DNA from: a virus
Strand: one strand, 5' to 3'
DNA length: 37,828 nt
IMG/VR virus record: IMGVR_UViG_3300044816_000046
Coordinates: 1-37,828 of that record
A program made the position numbers and the translations under genes. Below the pieces are notes generated by a model. It was not told the origin of the DNA, made no database searches, and saw only the letters and a list, made by a program, of their open reading frames with translations. This document shows, piece after piece, positions 29,490-36,393 of this stretch (position 1 is the stretch's first letter; each line of letters opens with the position of its first letter).

Positions 29490-30653
29490 ATGGCAGGCCG
29501 CCCACCGCTCCGGATCGGACAACACGGCAACGTCAAACGTGTCGAGGTTGAGCCTGGTGTCTGGGTGGCGCGGTGCCGTTACCGCGACACCGACGGGGTA
29601 ACCCGGCTGGTGGAGCGCCGCAGCCCCGGGGCGGATCAGCACGGCAAGAGTGCCGAGGATGCCCTCATGGAGGCGTTGTCGTCGCGGCGTGCGCCGGGGA
29701 TGGGTGATATCAGCCTCGACTCAAAGGTGACCGAGTTGGTGGTGGTGCACATCGACCGCCTGGAGGAGGACGACCGGTCCGGTGCGACGATCGAGACGTA
29801 CCGTTCGGCCGCTGGGAAGCTCGCCAAGCTCATCGGAGGCTTGAGGGTGGGGGAAGCCACCCCACCAAGGATTGATGCGGCCCTGCGGTCGATGAAGACT
29901 GCGCACGGCGCCGGGATGGCCAAGCACGCCCGAGTCATCCTCAGGGGCGGTCTCCAGCTCGCGGTGATGGCCGGAACGTTGGGGGTCAATCCAGCACGTG
30001 ACGTTTCTCCCATCTCCCAAGGCCGGCCGAAAGGTGCCCCGCCCCTGTCAGTGGAGCAGTTCTCTGGGCTGTTGGAGAAGTTGGCGGGTTCGAAGTACTG
30101 CCTGGACTACGACTTGGTGGGTCCGATCACGATGCTCATGGCCACCGGCCTCCGCAGATCAGAACTCTTGGGCCTGCGGTGGTCGGACTACTCACCGACC
30201 TTGAGCGAGATCGCGATCACGGGGAAGGTCATCCGCGTCAAGGGCAAGGGGTTGCAGCGGTACACGCAGACGAAGACCGCCGCGGGTGAGCGGACCCTGC
30301 CCCTGCCGCGGTTCGCGACCGCCATGTTGGCCGCCCGCCGACGAACTCCGTACGTGGGGGAGCAGACGATGATCTTCCCCAGCACGGCGGGGACGTGGCG
30401 GGATCCGTCGAACTTCGGCCGGGATTGGCGCCGTGTCCGCGACGAACTCGCACTGGCAGACGTCACCAGCCACAGCTTCCGCAAGAGCTTGGCGACGATG
30501 ATCGACGACGAAGGATTATCAGCTCGGATAGGCGCTGACCACCTCGGACACGCGAAGGTCAGCATGACTCAGGACCGGTACATGGCGCGCGGCCGGAAGC
30601 ACGCTGAGGTGGCCGACCTGCTAGATCGCGCCGCATTCATTAGCGGTGGATAA
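29490..30653 (+). CDS. int: Tyrosine integrase
   Basis: 387 residues from ATG 29490. The N-terminal ~85 residues form an arm-binding-like domain (VWVARCRYRDTDGVTRLVER), followed by the SAM-like core-binding domain (~95-170, TIETYRSAAGKLAKLIGGL) and the catalytic domain (~185-387). Catalytic residues: Arg222 in TGLRRSELLGLRW, Lys262 in TKTAAGERTLPL, His328 and Arg331 in SHSFRKSLAT, His354 in LGHAKVSMT and Tyr364 in QDRYMARG. It joins the adjacent attP to a host tRNA gene. There is no ribosome site, and the -10 places the transcript start at the ATG, so expression is probably leaderless and repressible through the overlapping palindrome. Confidence 0.95.
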   Translation: MAGRPPLRIGQHGNVKRVEVEPGVWVARCRYRDTDGVTRLVERRSPGADQHGKSAEDALMEALSSRRAPGMGDISLDSKVTELVVVHIDRLEEDDRSGATIETYRSAAGKLAKLIGGLRVGEATPPRIDAALRSMKTAHGAGMAKHARVILRGGLQLAVMAGTLGVNPARDVSPISQGRPKGAPPLSVEQFSGLLEKLAGSKYCLDYDLVGPITMLMATGLRRSELLGLRWSDYSPTLSEIAITGKVIRVKGKGLQRYTQTKTAAGERTLPLPRFATAMLAARRRTPYVGEQTMIFPSTAGTWRDPSNFGRDWRRVRDELALADVTSHSFRKSLATMIDDEGLSARIGADHLGHAKVSMTQDRYMARGRKHAEVADLLDRAAFISGG

Positions 30654-30701
30654 GTGATGGATTCAGGCTGTGTAGTTTGGCTACTTACCACTTCTGACCA
30701 G

Positions 30702-30740
30702 TGCGCCGTCAGGGTTTCGAACCCCGGACCCGCTGATTAA
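30702..30740 (-). other. attP: attP core: 3' half of a tRNA-Lys gene
   Basis: Read on the minus strand, the segment starts TTAATCAGCGGGTCCGGGGT, continues through the T-arm TTCGAAACCC and ends GACGGCGCA. This matches the anticodon-to-acceptor 3' half of an actinobacterial tRNA-Lys (CTT). The 5' half of a tRNA is absent, so it is not a phage tRNA gene; such fragments restore the host gene after integration. It lies 48 nt after the integrase stop. Confidence 0.85.
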
Positions 30741-30742
30741 GG

Positions 30743-30842
30743 AACCGTGATTGCCAACGGTTTTAACAGGTTCGATCAAAACCGTGTTGGCCTGGTGTTA
30801 TAACCCCATCGGCTCCCGACGACTGCCACAAAACACGGTTGC
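30743..30842. repeat. Arm-type integrase sites (AACCGTG repeats)
   Basis: Four related motifs follow attP: AACCGTGATT (30743-30752), CCAACGGTTTT inverted (30754-30764), AAACCGTGTTGG (30778-30790) and AACACGGTTGC inverted (30832-30842). Such clustered repeats next to an attP core are typical P-arm sites of tyrosine integrases. Confidence 0.6.
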
Positions 30843-30873
30843 TAACCAATCATTAACGATGAATAAACGATGG

Positions 30874-31521
30874 CTAGACCGGCTTGCGGGGCGGAACCTT
30901 CAGCTCATTCCGGCAGTTGGGACATCCCACGAACTTGGCACCCGAAGGGATGAGCATCCGTGTCTCGCAGTGCAGGCACGTGAGCCTGCGCCGCTCCTCG
31001 GGGGGAACGTCGGGGAAGTGGTGGCCGCAGTGCTTGCACACCTGGGCGTCGGCGAGGACGGTCTCCGCGCATTCGGGGCACTTCTTCTTCTCGCCACCGG
31101 ACTGCCGTAGCGTCAGCGACCCGACGAACCCGAGTAGCACACCCAACCCGGCCACGTAGATGGAGATACCCCAGTCTGCGACTTGGCCGGGCTTGCTGGA
31201 ATCCGCAGTGCCGTCCAAGCCCACGGGGTACAGGGTGCGCATGTCGGTGTTGGTCGCCCAGATGATGATGCCGATGGCCGTGAAGATGCTCACGACGAGG
31301 GGGATGAGCCAGTCGTCCCGGGTGATGTAGGCGCGGAACCCGCTGGCGGCCAGCGCGAGCGCGCCGATGATGACGAGCCACCCGTCGTGCTGAATCAACG
31401 TGTTCTGTTGGACGAACCTGAACAGTCCGGTTGCCTCGTCCAGTGGTAGGAACGTCGACACCGCCAACAGGGCTGCTCCGACGAGCACCAGCCCGAATCC
31501 CAGCGGATTCCCCCGATTCAT
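30874..31521 (-). CDS. Membrane protein with C-terminal zinc ribbons (moron)
   Basis: 215 residues from ATG 31521 on the minus strand. Four hydrophobic segments occur near residues 8-25, 45-62, 72-90 and 118-138 (FGLVLVGAALLAVSTFL; WLIPLVVSIFTAIGIII). The cytoplasmic C-terminal third has two zinc ribbons: CPECAETVLADAQVCKHCG and CLHC...CPNC. The protein lies between integrase/attP and the repressor, oriented with the repressor, and has a TACGCT -10 ending 7 nt before its ATG with no ribosome site, all pointing to prophage expression. Membrane proteins at this place often exclude other phages; that role is inference. Confidence 0.65.
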   Translation of the reverse strand: MNRGNPLGFGLVLVGAALLAVSTFLPLDEATGLFRFVQQNTLIQHDGWLVIIGALALAASGFRAYITRDDWLIPLVVSIFTAIGIIIWATNTDMRTLYPVGLDGTADSSKPGQVADWGISIYVAGLGVLLGFVGSLTLRQSGGEKKKCPECAETVLADAQVCKHCGHHFPDVPPEERRRLTCLHCETRMLIPSGAKFVGCPNCRNELKVPPRKPV

Positions 31522-31528
31522 AGTCGGC

Positions 31529-31534
31529 AGCGTA
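31529..31534 (-). promoter_or_regulatory. -10 box of leaderless membrane-protein transcript
   Basis: Minus-strand TACGCT, identical to the integrase -10, ends 7 nt before the ATG at 31521. No Shine-Dalgarno lies between. Confidence 0.5.
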
Positions 31535-31627
31535 CGGCCGTTAGGTCTTGATCGCAGTCAATCGAGCGCGAAGGGCGGTCCTCGATTAACGCAACACTGA
31601 GAAATTCTGCGTATCCGTCAGTATCCC

Positions 31628-31656
31628 TTCACGTTCTGGTTACTTGTGGGTAGTCT
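31628..31656 (+). promoter_or_regulatory. Rightward promoter with -35 and -10
   Basis: TTCACG (31628-31633), 17 nt, TAGTCT (31651-31656) fits a sigma-A-type promoter. It would drive the small gene at 31790, with a leader of about 125 nt. Confidence 0.45.
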
Positions 31657-31789
31657 TTGCGACATACGAGGTTTACCCCGGTTACCAGCGCGCTCCAGCC
31701 CCGGGCGCCAACCGTCGAAAGCGCGTATGCCGCAACGCAATTCACTAGCAGCCTTTCGGGGGATAGGCCATGCGCCAAGGGGGTTCGCC

Positions 31790-32059
31790 GTGCCCGAATC
31801 GGCAACGGAATTAGGCGCACGCATCGCTAAGAGTATCGACATCATCCCAACACCAGCAGCAGAAGAACTGTTCTTGCCGCACATGATGTGGCAGCTCCGC
31901 GCCGTCATGGACGACGTCAAACCGAAGGACCTGTTGCCCTCAGAGCTGATTGCGCTGCTCGCCGTCCTCGTCCCCGCGCACTCCCGCATCCTCGTCGCCG
32001 CCAGGCCCCCACCCTCCGGACCATTCCTCACCATTCTGCAGGGTGGCTGGACGACCTGA
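31790..32059 (+). CDS. Small helical protein convergent with the repressor
   Basis: 89 residues from GTG 31790, with AAGGGGG (31777-31783) 6 nt upstream; in-frame ATGs further up (31646, 31727) have weaker support. The sequence has ESATELGARIAKSIDIIP, a helix FLPHMMWQLRAVMDDVKPKD and DLLPSELIALLAVLVPAH. The last 40 codons overlap, on the opposite strand, the low-complexity end of the repressor gene by 120 bp. It might be an antagonist or partner of the repressor or a small immunity factor. No family recognised. Confidence 0.55.
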   Translation: MPESATELGARIAKSIDIIPTPAAEELFLPHMMWQLRAVMDDVKPKDLLPSELIALLAVLVPAHSRILVAARPPPSGPFLTILQGGWTT

Positions 32060-32455
32060 CACCTCCTCGGTTTGTCCCGCTTCAACCGGTGTTCCCGCCG
32101 CCGCGGTCTGATTAGTAGCTTCGGCATGAGATACCTCTTTTGCTCGCAGGATGGTGTTGACCACGTCGAGCACGACTTGACGTTCAGTAGCGTCGAGCCG
32201 CCGCGCCTTCAGTGGCATCGCGAACAGTCCGGTGACGTCATCGCCACGTAGTGCCAGCGCGTCGACGACCGGTATGGCCAGGGTCTTCGCGATGCGCTCG
32301 GCGGTGTCGTCTTCGGCTTCACCTTCGCCGGTAAGGAATCGGATCACGGTGTTGATGCCGAGTCCGGTTTTCTCCTGTAGCCCGTTGAAGCTGAACCGCA
32401 CCTGAGCATCGTCGAAGACCTTCTGCCACTGAGGTGGGACGGTCCGTTTGTTCAC
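31940..32455 (-). CDS. Immunity repressor candidate, HTH domain
   Basis: 171 residues. GTG 32455 is preferred because AGGAAGG lies 8 nt upstream on the minus strand; in-frame ATGs at 32506 and 32524 lack ribosome sites. Residues ~20-62 form a lambda-type HTH (FSFNGLQEKTGLGINTVIRF; then a dimer helix ERIAKTLAIPVVDALAL). A middle helical part (RRLDATERQVVLDVVNTILR) may oligomerise; the C-terminal ~55 residues are Gly/Glu-rich and low in complexity. Divergent orientation to a Cro-like gene, with repeated operator half-sites between, makes it the probable lysogeny repressor. Confidence 0.75.
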   Translation of the reverse strand: MNKRTVPPQWQKVFDDAQVRFSFNGLQEKTGLGINTVIRFLTGEGEAEDDTAERIAKTLAIPVVDALALRGDDVTGLFAMPLKARRLDATERQVVLDVVNTILRAKEVSHAEATNQTAAAGTPVEAGQTEEVSGRPATLQNGEEWSGGWGPGGDEDAGVRGDEDGEQRNQL

Positions 32456-32507
32456 GCCCTCAACCTTCCTGCCGACACGCGGCAACGCAACCGCTGGTCT
32501 GACCATG

Positions 32508-32610
32508 CTGGAAAGGAAAAACACTGGTGTTATTCCAGTTCAAGCAGCATAGCGGCACAGAACTAGTTTCCAGAGGGTTGCCAGGGCTGGAAAGTGTGCT
32601 AGTGTTCCAG
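32508..32610. promoter_or_regulatory. Repressor/Cro switch: five CTGGAA half-sites and divergent promoters
   Basis: Half-sites CTGGAA/TTCCAG lie at 32508-32513, 32533-32538, 32568-32573, 32587-32592 and 32605-32610; the last two make an inverted pair with a 12-nt spacer. A rightward promoter TTGCCA (32578-32583), 16 nt, TAGTGT (32600-32605) is covered by them. Leftward, TATGCT (32551-32546, minus) is the likely -10 of the repressor. Confidence 0.65.
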
Positions 32611-32642
32611 GAACAACGGAATGACAGAGATTAGGGAGCGCT

Positions 32643-32945
32643 GTGAGCCGGGAATCCTGGTGCGAGATGCGTATCAGCGCAGAGCAGTTCAAAGGCCTCG
32701 TCGAGTTCGGTGGGCACAGCTACCGCGCCTTAGCAGAGGACGTGACGAAGGCCCTCAAGAAGGACGGCAAGCGTCCGCCGATCACTTGCTCCCACACGGT
32801 CATCTCCAACCTGGCGAACGGCAAGGCGAAGACGATCAACCCCCGGCGCGCCCGCGAAATTGAGCGCGCGCTGAAGGTTCCCGCTGGCCACATTTTTTTG
32901 ATGCGCTTGTTCCCCATTCCTGAAAACACAGGAACGGCAGCATGA
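32643..32945 (+). CDS. Cro-like HTH regulator
   Basis: 100 residues from GTG 32643 with AGGGAG upstream; ATG 32667 is an alternative. A long HTH region (~24-83) is visible: SYRALAEDVTKALKK, SHTVISNLANGKAKTI, RAREIERALKVPAGHIF, which resembles XRE-type binding domains with an expanded turn (KKDGKRPPITC). It is the first gene of the rightward early operon, divergent from the repressor, so it is placed to shut off lysogeny or repress itself. The next gene overlaps its stop (ATGA). Confidence 0.7.
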   Translation: MSRESWCEMRISAEQFKGLVEFGGHSYRALAEDVTKALKKDGKRPPITCSHTVISNLANGKAKTINPRRAREIERALKVPAGHIFLMRLFPIPENTGTAA

Positions 32946-33832
32946 CCCCGGCGACCGAAGTCCTCGAAGGCGAAGTCGTAATTGAAACGACTCGTCAGCG
33001 TGATCGCAATGCCGTCCGCACGCCCGCCCTACTGCCTCCGAGTAAAGAGGCCAAGCTTCAGGCGCTGGAACGGCTGTCACCTGAACGCCAAATAGAGCAT
33101 GTGACAGAGATGCTTGTGCATTCCAACGCTGGTTTGTTGGTAGCGATTGCTGCACAGGACCTCCCGGCGATAGCCAACTTTAAGGCGCAGGCGGCCACGA
33201 TCGCTGAAATTGCGAAACAGCTGCGGCTAGGCAAGGAGATGCAGACGCATGCTGCGGAGTTCTGTAGGCGCGCGGAGCGCGGTCTCGGTGTAGGCATCCG
33301 AGATGGGCAGCAGTGCGGGGAGATTGAAACGCCACTCGAAGCCAAGTCGCGCGCAGGCCGCGCGAGGCATTCAGCAAGCGGTAACTTACCCGCTGCTGAA
33401 AAGCCGCGGCCGACGGACTTTGCGAACGCTGACGAATTGTCCAACAGCCAGGGCGGGATCTACGACCTGACTGACGGCGTTTCGGATGAGCAGTTCGAGG
33501 AAGCTATCGCTGATGCAAAATCTGAGGGGAACCTGTCGCGGGCGAACGTGGCGCGTAAGTCAAAGGCTAAGTCGCGCAAAGAGTCCATAGACGCGAACGA
33601 CCCCCTGATTGATGCCGAGGTAGAGCCCGCACCGAAGAAGGTTCGCAAGACTGCTGGCGCACGCAAAGTCATCGAGGACCTGGTGGTCAGCATCAACGGC
33701 CTGGTGTTCATCGTGAATGACACGAATCCTGCCGAAGTCAACTACAGCCAACACGTTTCAGATATCGAAGGCGTCCGGCAAGGGATGAATACCATCCGCC
33801 GGTTCCTCAATCAAGTTGAGCAGGAGAACTGA
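32942..33832 (+). CDS. Early-operon protein, unknown function
   Basis: 296 residues from ATG 32942 (ATGA overlap). The sequence is mainly alpha: ERLSPERQIEHVTEMLVHSN, then IANFKAQAATIAEIAKQLRL and GKEMQTHAAEFCRRAERGLG with a following GIRDGQQCGEI. A charged, low-complexity middle (~140-230) is rich in Lys/Ala (RKSKAKSRKES). A C-terminal domain AGARKVIEDLVVSINGLVFI ends the protein. The LGKEM..AEF.RRAERGLG block is one I associate with actinophage proteins encoded next to ParB-like genes, possibly DNA-binding. The ParB-like gene begins 1 nt after its stop, so the two probably work together. Confidence 0.55.
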   Translation: MTPATEVLEGEVVIETTRQRDRNAVRTPALLPPSKEAKLQALERLSPERQIEHVTEMLVHSNAGLLVAIAAQDLPAIANFKAQAATIAEIAKQLRLGKEMQTHAAEFCRRAERGLGVGIRDGQQCGEIETPLEAKSRAGRARHSASGNLPAAEKPRPTDFANADELSNSQGGIYDLTDGVSDEQFEEAIADAKSEGNLSRANVARKSKAKSRKESIDANDPLIDAEVEPAPKKVRKTAGARKVIEDLVVSINGLVFIVNDTNPAEVNYSQHVSDIEGVRQGMNTIRRFLNQVEQEN

Positions 33833-33833
33833 C

Positions 33834-34751
33834 ATGGGACGTGGATACAAGAGTCGTAGCACGGTGGACATGAGCGCGCCATTGCCGTCGGAACTCTCGC
33901 CGACGACGCCACCGCGGCCCCGCGCTCCAGCTGCGGAGCAGCGGATCGCCAGCGGCGACAAGCGCCTTGAATGGGTGCCTGTATCGAAGATGCGCGTATC
34001 GCCTCGCGCTCAACGAGATCACAGCACTCGCAGTAGCCGAGCCAAGATCGAAGACATCTCGGCGAACTTCGATCCCGACATCTTCGGTACCCAGACGGTA
34101 AATCTCCGCGATGACATCTATTGGGTCATTGATGGTGGCCACCGATACCACGCCCTGCTGATGATGGGTTGGGAAGACCAGAGCATCCAGTGCTGGACTT
34201 ACCACGGTCTCACCGAGGCGGAAGAAGCCGATAAGTTTCTGTCGCTCAACGACGTCAAGACCGTGTCCAGCATGGACAAGTTCCATAAGGCGCTCGTCGC
34301 CAAGCGGCCAACAGAGACCGATATCGACCGCATCGTCCGTGCCGCTGACCTGAGCATCGGGAAGGGGCGCGACGCCATCGGCTGCGTCGGGGCCGTCAGC
34401 AAGATCTACGAAAGCGGCGGTGGGCGCGTTCTATCGACCACGATGCGCGTCATCCGAGATGCCTACGGCGTTCCCGGCTTCTCCGCGAAAGTCACTGAGG
34501 GAACAGGACTGTTCGTCGCCAACTACGAGAACACGTTCGATGAAGTGCTGCTAGTCGAACGTCTGGGAGCGAAGAAGGGCGGTGTGAACGGGCTCATCGG
34601 CGAGGCCGAGCGGATCAAGAAGAAGTACGGCGTCGCGCTCGCAGTCGGCGTAGCCGCCGCTGTTGTCGAGACGTACAACCAGGGCCGTGGCGGCAACAAG
34701 CTCAACGGATGGTGGTCAACGTTCAACGGTGACACCGAGGCCGAGTCATGA
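33834..34751 (+). CDS. ParB-like (nuclease/sulfiredoxin fold) protein
   Basis: 305 residues from ATG 33834, with AGGAG (33822-33826) 7 nt upstream. The ParB N-terminal domain is seen at ~45-115: VSKMRVSPRAQRDHS, EDISANFDPDIFGT and the hallmark VIDGGHRYHAL (Asp100, His103, Arg104). The rest is helical (SLNDVKTVSSMDKFHKAL; GKGRDAIGCVGAVSKIY), ending KKKYGVALAVGVAAAVVETY. There is no ParA ATPase nearby, so chromosomal-style partition is unlikely; roles in DNA binding, nicking or methylase/regulatory complexes are open. It overlaps the antirepressor gene (ATGA). Confidence 0.8.
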   Translation: MGRGYKSRSTVDMSAPLPSELSPTTPPRPRAPAAEQRIASGDKRLEWVPVSKMRVSPRAQRDHSTRSSRAKIEDISANFDPDIFGTQTVNLRDDIYWVIDGGHRYHALLMMGWEDQSIQCWTYHGLTEAEEADKFLSLNDVKTVSSMDKFHKALVAKRPTETDIDRIVRAADLSIGKGRDAIGCVGAVSKIYESGGGRVLSTTMRVIRDAYGVPGFSAKVTEGTGLFVANYENTFDEVLLVERLGAKKGGVNGLIGEAERIKKKYGVALAVGVAAAVVETYNQGRGGNKLNGWWSTFNGDTEAES

Positions 34752-35671
34752 CTACTACCGCCGTGGTCGGATGCCCTACGCCGGGTAAGCAGCAGTACCG
34801 GTCGCAGGCCGAAGCCAACCGGGGACAACGGCACCGTGGCGGACATGATCGCCTCTACCCGTACGAATGCCCCAGCGGTCAGCACTGGCACGTCACGCAC
34901 CACACGCCTGAGGCGCAGCAGCGGACGTTCGACCGGGACACCCACTCTGCTGGTCTGAGTCCGACGTCGAATGTCTTCGAGGGTTCCAGTGTCCGCCACG
35001 TCTTCACCGACGAGCCGGTGTGGATCGGTCGGGATGTCTGCGACGCCGTCGGAATCTCGAAGTACCGGGACGCGCTGTCGCAGCTCGACGGTGACGAAAG
35101 GGTGTCCGTGGTCGTGGACACCCCTGGAGGCCCGCAGCGGATGGCCGCGGTTACCGAGGCGGGTATCTGGTCGCTGCTCCTGATCAGTCGCTCGCCGAAG
35201 GTGCAGCCATTCAAGCGGTGGCTCACGCATGAGGTGTTGCCGTCGATCCGCAAGACCGGACGCTACGACCAGAGCTTGGCCTTGCCTGATCGCAAGACGA
35301 TGGCGCAATGGGTGATCGATGCCGAGCAGCGCGCGGAGGTGGCTGAGTGCCAGGTCCGCGAGTTGGAACCGAAGGCCGACTTCTACGACGATCTGATGGA
35401 CGCCGATGGCACGTACACGATGAACGCCTCCGCGAAGATGATCGGCTGGGGCCGCAACGTGATGATGCGGGAGCTGCGTAAATCCGGTGTCCTGCAAGGC
35501 AACAACCTTCCGTACCAGCGGTACGCGCACCACTTCAAGGTCGTTCCCGGCACGTACGTCAACCCGAGCGGGGAGACGGTGCCGACCGCGACCACTCGGG
35601 TGATGCCGTCGGGCATCGCGTTTCTGCGCACGAAGCTCGCGGGCGCGTTGGAGTTGGCGGTGACCGCATGA
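34748..35671 (+). CDS. Antirepressor: zinc finger + Bro-N + KilAC
   Basis: 307 residues from ATG 34748. Residues ~8-52 form a C2H2-like zinc motif: CPTPGKQQYRSQAEAN with Cys9, then YECPSGQHWHVTHH with Cys41, His46 and His48. Residues ~75-170 are a Bro-N domain (VRHVFTDEPVWIGRDVCDAV; AAVTEAGIWSLLLISRS; FKRWLTHEVLPSIRKTGRY). Residues ~205-305 are a KilAC-type domain (TYTMNASAKMIGWGRNVMMR; ELRKSGVLQGNNLPYQRY). Bro-N/KilAC proteins in temperate phages counter repressors or switch early programmes. The zinc-finger fusion is unusual; similar fingers usually occur as free small phage proteins. Confidence 0.85.
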   Translation: MTTTAVVGCPTPGKQQYRSQAEANRGQRHRGGHDRLYPYECPSGQHWHVTHHTPEAQQRTFDRDTHSAGLSPTSNVFEGSSVRHVFTDEPVWIGRDVCDAVGISKYRDALSQLDGDERVSVVVDTPGGPQRMAAVTEAGIWSLLLISRSPKVQPFKRWLTHEVLPSIRKTGRYDQSLALPDRKTMAQWVIDAEQRAEVAECQVRELEPKADFYDDLMDADGTYTMNASAKMIGWGRNVMMRELRKSGVLQGNNLPYQRYAHHFKVVPGTYVNPSGETVPTATTRVMPSGIAFLRTKLAGALELAVTA

Positions 35672-35859
35672 CTGCGCCGTCGCCTTGGTTGACGAGGACC
35701 GAGCTGTCCGAGCGTCTCCGTATTCCACAGTCCACGTTGGAGTCTTGGGCGACGAAGGGGTTGGGGCCGCGGTACGCACGCTTCGGCCGACACGTGAGGT
35801 ACAGGTTGGATGACGTCACCTCTTGGGAAGAGCTTCAGCTCGGCGGGAGGTCTGCGTGA
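35668..35859 (+). CDS. MerR-type HTH protein, excisionase candidate
   Basis: 63 residues from ATG 35668 (ATGA overlap). It is a compact winged-helix/MerR-like domain: WLTRTELSERLRIPQSTLES, then WATKGLGPRYARFGRHVRYR and LDDVTSWEELQ. The family includes phage excisionases (RDFs) and small regulators. Its place in the early operon, away from integrase, fits an excisionase expressed on induction, but plain regulator is equally possible. Confidence 0.75.
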   Translation: MTAPSPWLTRTELSERLRIPQSTLESWATKGLGPRYARFGRHVRYRLDDVTSWEELQLGGRSA

Positions 35860-36008
35860 TGGGGGTGTCAGGTGAGGAACTGGTTGCAGCGTTCCGTGAA
35901 GCGGAGGCATACGCAGCCAGCCAGGAGGGCGGCCACGATACTGCCGCGTACTTCTATCTCGCAGCGAAGCTTGGTGTCGACATCAACCAGATCCGGGAAG
36001 ACGGATGA
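35859..36008 (+). CDS. Small acidic helical protein
   Basis: 49 residues from ATG 35859, with CGGGAGG (35844-35850) 8 nt upstream; the A of the start is the last base of the previous stop. It is a simple helical peptide (GEELVAAFREAEAYAASQ; TAAYFYLAAKLGVDINQ). No family recognised; coupled to genes on both sides. Confidence 0.55.
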   Translation: MGVSGEELVAAFREAEAYAASQEGGHDTAAYFYLAAKLGVDINQIREDG

Positions 36009-36247
36009 ACGGGCGACGACACGGGACGGACGACATGAGTGCGCGTGCACCGAAAATCCGCAAGGTCGACCAACACACCGGACGTGTCGCGAAGACATGG
36101 GCCCAAGCCATCCTCGATGTGTGCAAGTGCGGGCATCCCGCCATAGCGCACACCGATGGCGGGGAGGGGCGGTGCGCATCGTGTGTGTGCGGCCCGTTCC
36201 GCCTGGACAACCACCTGTACCCGCTCGGACTGGTGGTCACCTCATGA
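36005..36247 (+). CDS. Small Cys/His zinc-binding protein
   Basis: 80 residues from ATG 36005 (ATGA overlap). A basic N-terminal half (SARAPKIRKVDQHTGRVAK) is followed by a metal-site pattern: CKCGHPAIAH (Cys40, Cys42, His44, His49) and GRCASCVCGPF (Cys57, Cys60, Cys62). The same arrangement returns in the gene at 36953. The basic part suggests nucleic acid or protein binding. Function unknown. Confidence 0.6.
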   Translation: MNGRRHGTDDMSARAPKIRKVDQHTGRVAKTWAQAILDVCKCGHPAIAHTDGGEGRCASCVCGPFRLDNHLYPLGLVVTS

Positions 36248-36393
36248 GCGAATTCACTTCCATCGCTGAAGCCGTAGCGCTGTTCGACGCATCGCAGTAC
36301 CGCACGGAGGAACTGGAGGTTGAGAACAGTGAGCTGCGCAACCAGTTGACTGTCCTCAAGTCGGTGCTCGACGTGCTGAAGGCCAGCCAGTGA
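36244..36393 (+). CDS. Small coiled-coil protein
   Basis: 49 residues from ATG 36244 (ATGA overlap). The C-terminal two-thirds form a leucine-rich heptad helix (TEELEVENSELRNQLTVLKS) able to dimerise. An in-frame extension to 35872 would overlap three genes and is rejected. Function unknown. Confidence 0.55.
   Translation: MSEFTSIAEAVALFDASQYRTEELEVENSELRNQLTVLKSVLDVLKASQ

Noticed and set aside
30702-30740. Phage tRNA gene
   Set aside because: Only the 3' half (anticodon loop to acceptor) is present, so it cannot fold as a tRNA; it is the attP core.
31618-32127. 169-codon minus-strand ORF
   Set aside because: Overlaps the better supported 31790 gene and the end of the repressor; composition looks like a shadow.
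34523-35779. 418-codon minus-strand ORF over the ParB-like and antirepressor genes
   Set aside because: Low-quality composition and complete overlap with two recognisable coding genes.
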